From an uncultured Ruminococcus sp. (GTDB lineage: Bacteria; Bacillota; Clostridia; Oscillospirales; Ruminococcaceae), in the NCBI GenBank assembly GCA_902772615.1, contig CACYBC010000137.1, positions 1 to 7,691 on the forward strand: 7,691 nucleotides of DNA. The letters run 5' to 3'. A program made the translations under genes and the position numbers. This document shows, in pieces, positions 6,455-7,691 of the stretch. Each line of letters opens with the position of its first letter. Position 1 is the first letter of the stretch. The notes under the pieces were generated by a model. The model worked only from the letters and a program-made list of their open reading frames with translations. It was not told the origin of the DNA and ran no database searches.

Positions 6455-7669
6455 TTATTCTTCCGCCGGCTCTTCAACAGCTGCGGGCTCCTCTGCAGGT
6501 GCGGGTGCCTCTTCTGCTGCGGGCTCTTCCGGCTGGGCTTCCTTCTCATCAGCCTGCTGGGCTGCCTTTGCTGCCCTTGCTGCTTCGCGGGCCGCTTCCT
6601 TCTCGCCTTCTGCGAGCATCGACAGAGAGATGCGCTTGCGCTCGTCATCTATGCCGATGAGGCGGACCTTGACTTCGTCGCCGACCTTCACGAGCTTGCC
6701 GGGATCATCTACGTGATCAACAGACATCTCGGAGAGGTGTACAAGTCCGTCGAGCTCGGGGAGTATCCTTACGAACACGCCGAACTTCGTGATGGAGACG
6801 ACAGGAGCCGTGAACTCGGAACCGATCTCATATGTATGGATGAGGTTCCAGGGGTTGTCCTCTTCGCGGCGGTAGCCGAGGGAGATCCTTCCCTTTTCCA
6901 CGTCGAAATCCTTTACGAATACTTCAACATCGTCACCGACACTGAATACTTCGGACGGATTGTGGATGCGCTTCCAGCTCATCTCGGAAACATGGACCAT
7001 TCCGTCCACACCGCCGAGGTCAATGAATGCACCATAGTTTGTCAGGGACTTGACCTTTCCCTGATAGACTTTTCCGACTTCGACTGTCTGGAAGAACTCT
7101 TCCTTCTTCTTGCTGTTCTCTTCTTCGAGGACAGAACGGATGGATCCGATCACGCGGCGGCGTTCTCTGTCAGCCTCTATGATACGGATGTTCTGATGGG
7201 TATGGAGAAGCTGATCGAACGGCTCTCCTCTGCGCAGTGTCGCCTGGCTGCCGGGGATGAATACTCTGGCGCCTTTGTAGTTGGCGACAAGGCCCTTGCT
7301 GACGACCTCTGTGATGTAGGCATCAAGCACTTCACCGCTTTCGAACGCGGCAAGAACTTCCTTCATTCCTGTCTCGTTCTCGACTCTCTTGCGGGAAAGA
7401 GTGACGACACCTTCAAGGTCCTGAACCTTTGTTACGAGAAACGTATATCTTTCTCCGACCTTAAGCACGTCTTCCACTGCCGCGGAAGCATCTTCTGTAA
7501 CTTCGTCGGAAGGTACAAATCCTGTGTGTTTGCGGCCGATATCGACAACGACTTCGGTAGGTCTGATCTCAATGACAGTTCCCTCGACCCTCTGCCCGCG
7601 ATGCACCGGCTTCAGCGACTCCTCCAGTTCAGTTTCAAAGTTAAATTCGTTGTTTGTGATTTCGCTCAT
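6455..7669 (-). CDS. rpsA: S1 RNA-binding domain protein, ribosomal protein S1 type (four S1 domains)
   Basis: This 404-residue protein carries four S1 (OB-fold) domains. D1 is at about 24-94 (GTVIEIRPTEVVVDIGRKHTG). D2 at about 111-178 has the divergent FIPGSQATLR pattern seen in the ribosome-binding D2 of S1. D3 at about 196-266 is canonical (NYGAFIDLGGVDGMVHVSEMS). D4 is at about 280-351 (KFGVFVRILPELDGLVHLSEMS). It is followed by an acidic Ala/Glu/Pro tail (352-404). Four domains is the usual count in low-GC Gram-positive S1 homologues, against six in E. coli. It probably binds mRNA single strands at the 30S subunit. In some Clostridia this protein is fused behind IspH, but here a near-perfect ribosome site sits directly in front of ATG 7669, so translation is separate; whether ispH lies upstream cannot be seen. 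A GTG at 7681 is in frame but overlaps the ribosome site, so it is not the start. An intrinsic terminator follows the stop. Being a true 30S component rather than a general S1 regulator is inference. Confidence 0.9.
   Translation of the reverse strand: MSEITNNEFNFETELEESLKPVHRGQRVEGTVIEIRPTEVVVDIGRKHTGFVPSDEVTEDASAAVEDVLKVGERYTFLVTKVQDLEGVVTLSRKRVENETGMKEVLAAFESGEVLDAYITEVVSKGLVANYKGARVFIPGSQATLRRGEPFDQLLHTHQNIRIIEADRERRRVIGSIRSVLEEENSKKKEEFFQTVEVGKVYQGKVKSLTNYGAFIDLGGVDGMVHVSEMSWKRIHNPSEVFSVGDDVEVFVKDFDVEKGRISLGYRREEDNPWNLIHTYEIGSEFTAPVVSITKFGVFVRILPELDGLVHLSEMSVDHVDDPGKLVKVGDEVKVRLIGIDDERKRISLSMLAEGEKEAAREAARAAKAAQQADEKEAQPEEPAAEEAPAPAEEPAAVEEPAEE
6458..6529 (-). repeat. Repetitive acidic EEPA-rich C-terminal tail of the S1 protein
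   Basis: The last 24 residues (381-404) repeat an EEPA-like unit: EEPA at 381, EEAPA at 386, EEPA at 393 and EEPA at 399. The DNA repeats imperfect GAGGAGCCCGCA-like units. It is a disordered, strongly acidic, low-complexity end with no RNA-binding fold. Confidence 0.7.
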
Positions 7670-7678
7670 CTTTGCGAG

Positions 7679-7687
7679 CACCTCCTT
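7679..7687 (-). promoter_or_regulatory. Near-perfect ribosome binding site of the S1 gene
   Basis: AAGGAGGTG on the - strand (7687-7679) matches nine consecutive bases of the anti-Shine-Dalgarno complement. It lies 9 bases before ATG 7669. It overlaps the alternative in-frame GTG at 7681, which rules that codon out as the start. The site implies high translation, as expected for a ribosomal protein. Confidence 0.85.
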
Positions 7688-7691
7688 GATA

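Noticed and set aside
6455..6520. TTGAAG in the end of the S1 gene as a -35 box for galM
   Set aside because: No acceptable -10 hexamer is found 16-18 bases downstream.

Overview
The window looks like an ordinary chromosomal segment of a moderately GC-rich anaerobic Bacillota, probably a Clostridia-type gut bacterium. That placement is an inference. It rests on near-consensus AGGAGG-type ribosome sites, a four-domain Clostridia-style ribosomal S1 protein, a butanol-dehydrogenase-type iron alcohol dehydrogenase, and compact gene packing. No species can be named from the sequence alone, and there is no sign of phage, transposon, CRISPR, tRNA or rRNA.

Left part, + strand (1-1764): the 3' end of a patatin-like phospholipase gene is followed 12 bases later by a complete iron-containing alcohol dehydrogenase. 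The pair looks like the end of an operon and closes at a strong intrinsic terminator (about 1781-1816).

Right part, - strand (7669 down to 1830), in transcription order: a four-domain S1 RNA-binding protein (ribosomal protein S1 type) with an acidic Pro/Ala/Glu tail; an intrinsic terminator; a galactose mutarotase; a YgjP-type zinc metallopeptidase whose start is 8 bases after the mutarotase stop; an RsmB/NOP-family RNA cytosine-5 methyltransferase that overlaps the metallopeptidase by 14 bases; a 111-base gap with a candidate promoter and a 12-base perfect palindrome; and a long-chain-type acyl-CoA synthetase that converges on the dehydrogenase terminator.

The genes fall into two loose themes. 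One is translation and RNA (S1, RNA methyltransferase). The other is lipid and carbon metabolism (phospholipase, acyl-CoA synthetase, alcohol dehydrogenase, mutarotase). Phospholipase and acyl-CoA synthetase could act in sequence, releasing and then activating fatty acids, but they lie on opposite strands, so any joint role is speculative. Every base stretch over 120 nt is coding. I found no convincing undescribed system. The points most worth checking are the palindrome and repeat around the acyl-CoA synthetase promoter, the RWGSA variant in the metallopeptidase, and how the mutarotase operon is expressed just behind a terminator.
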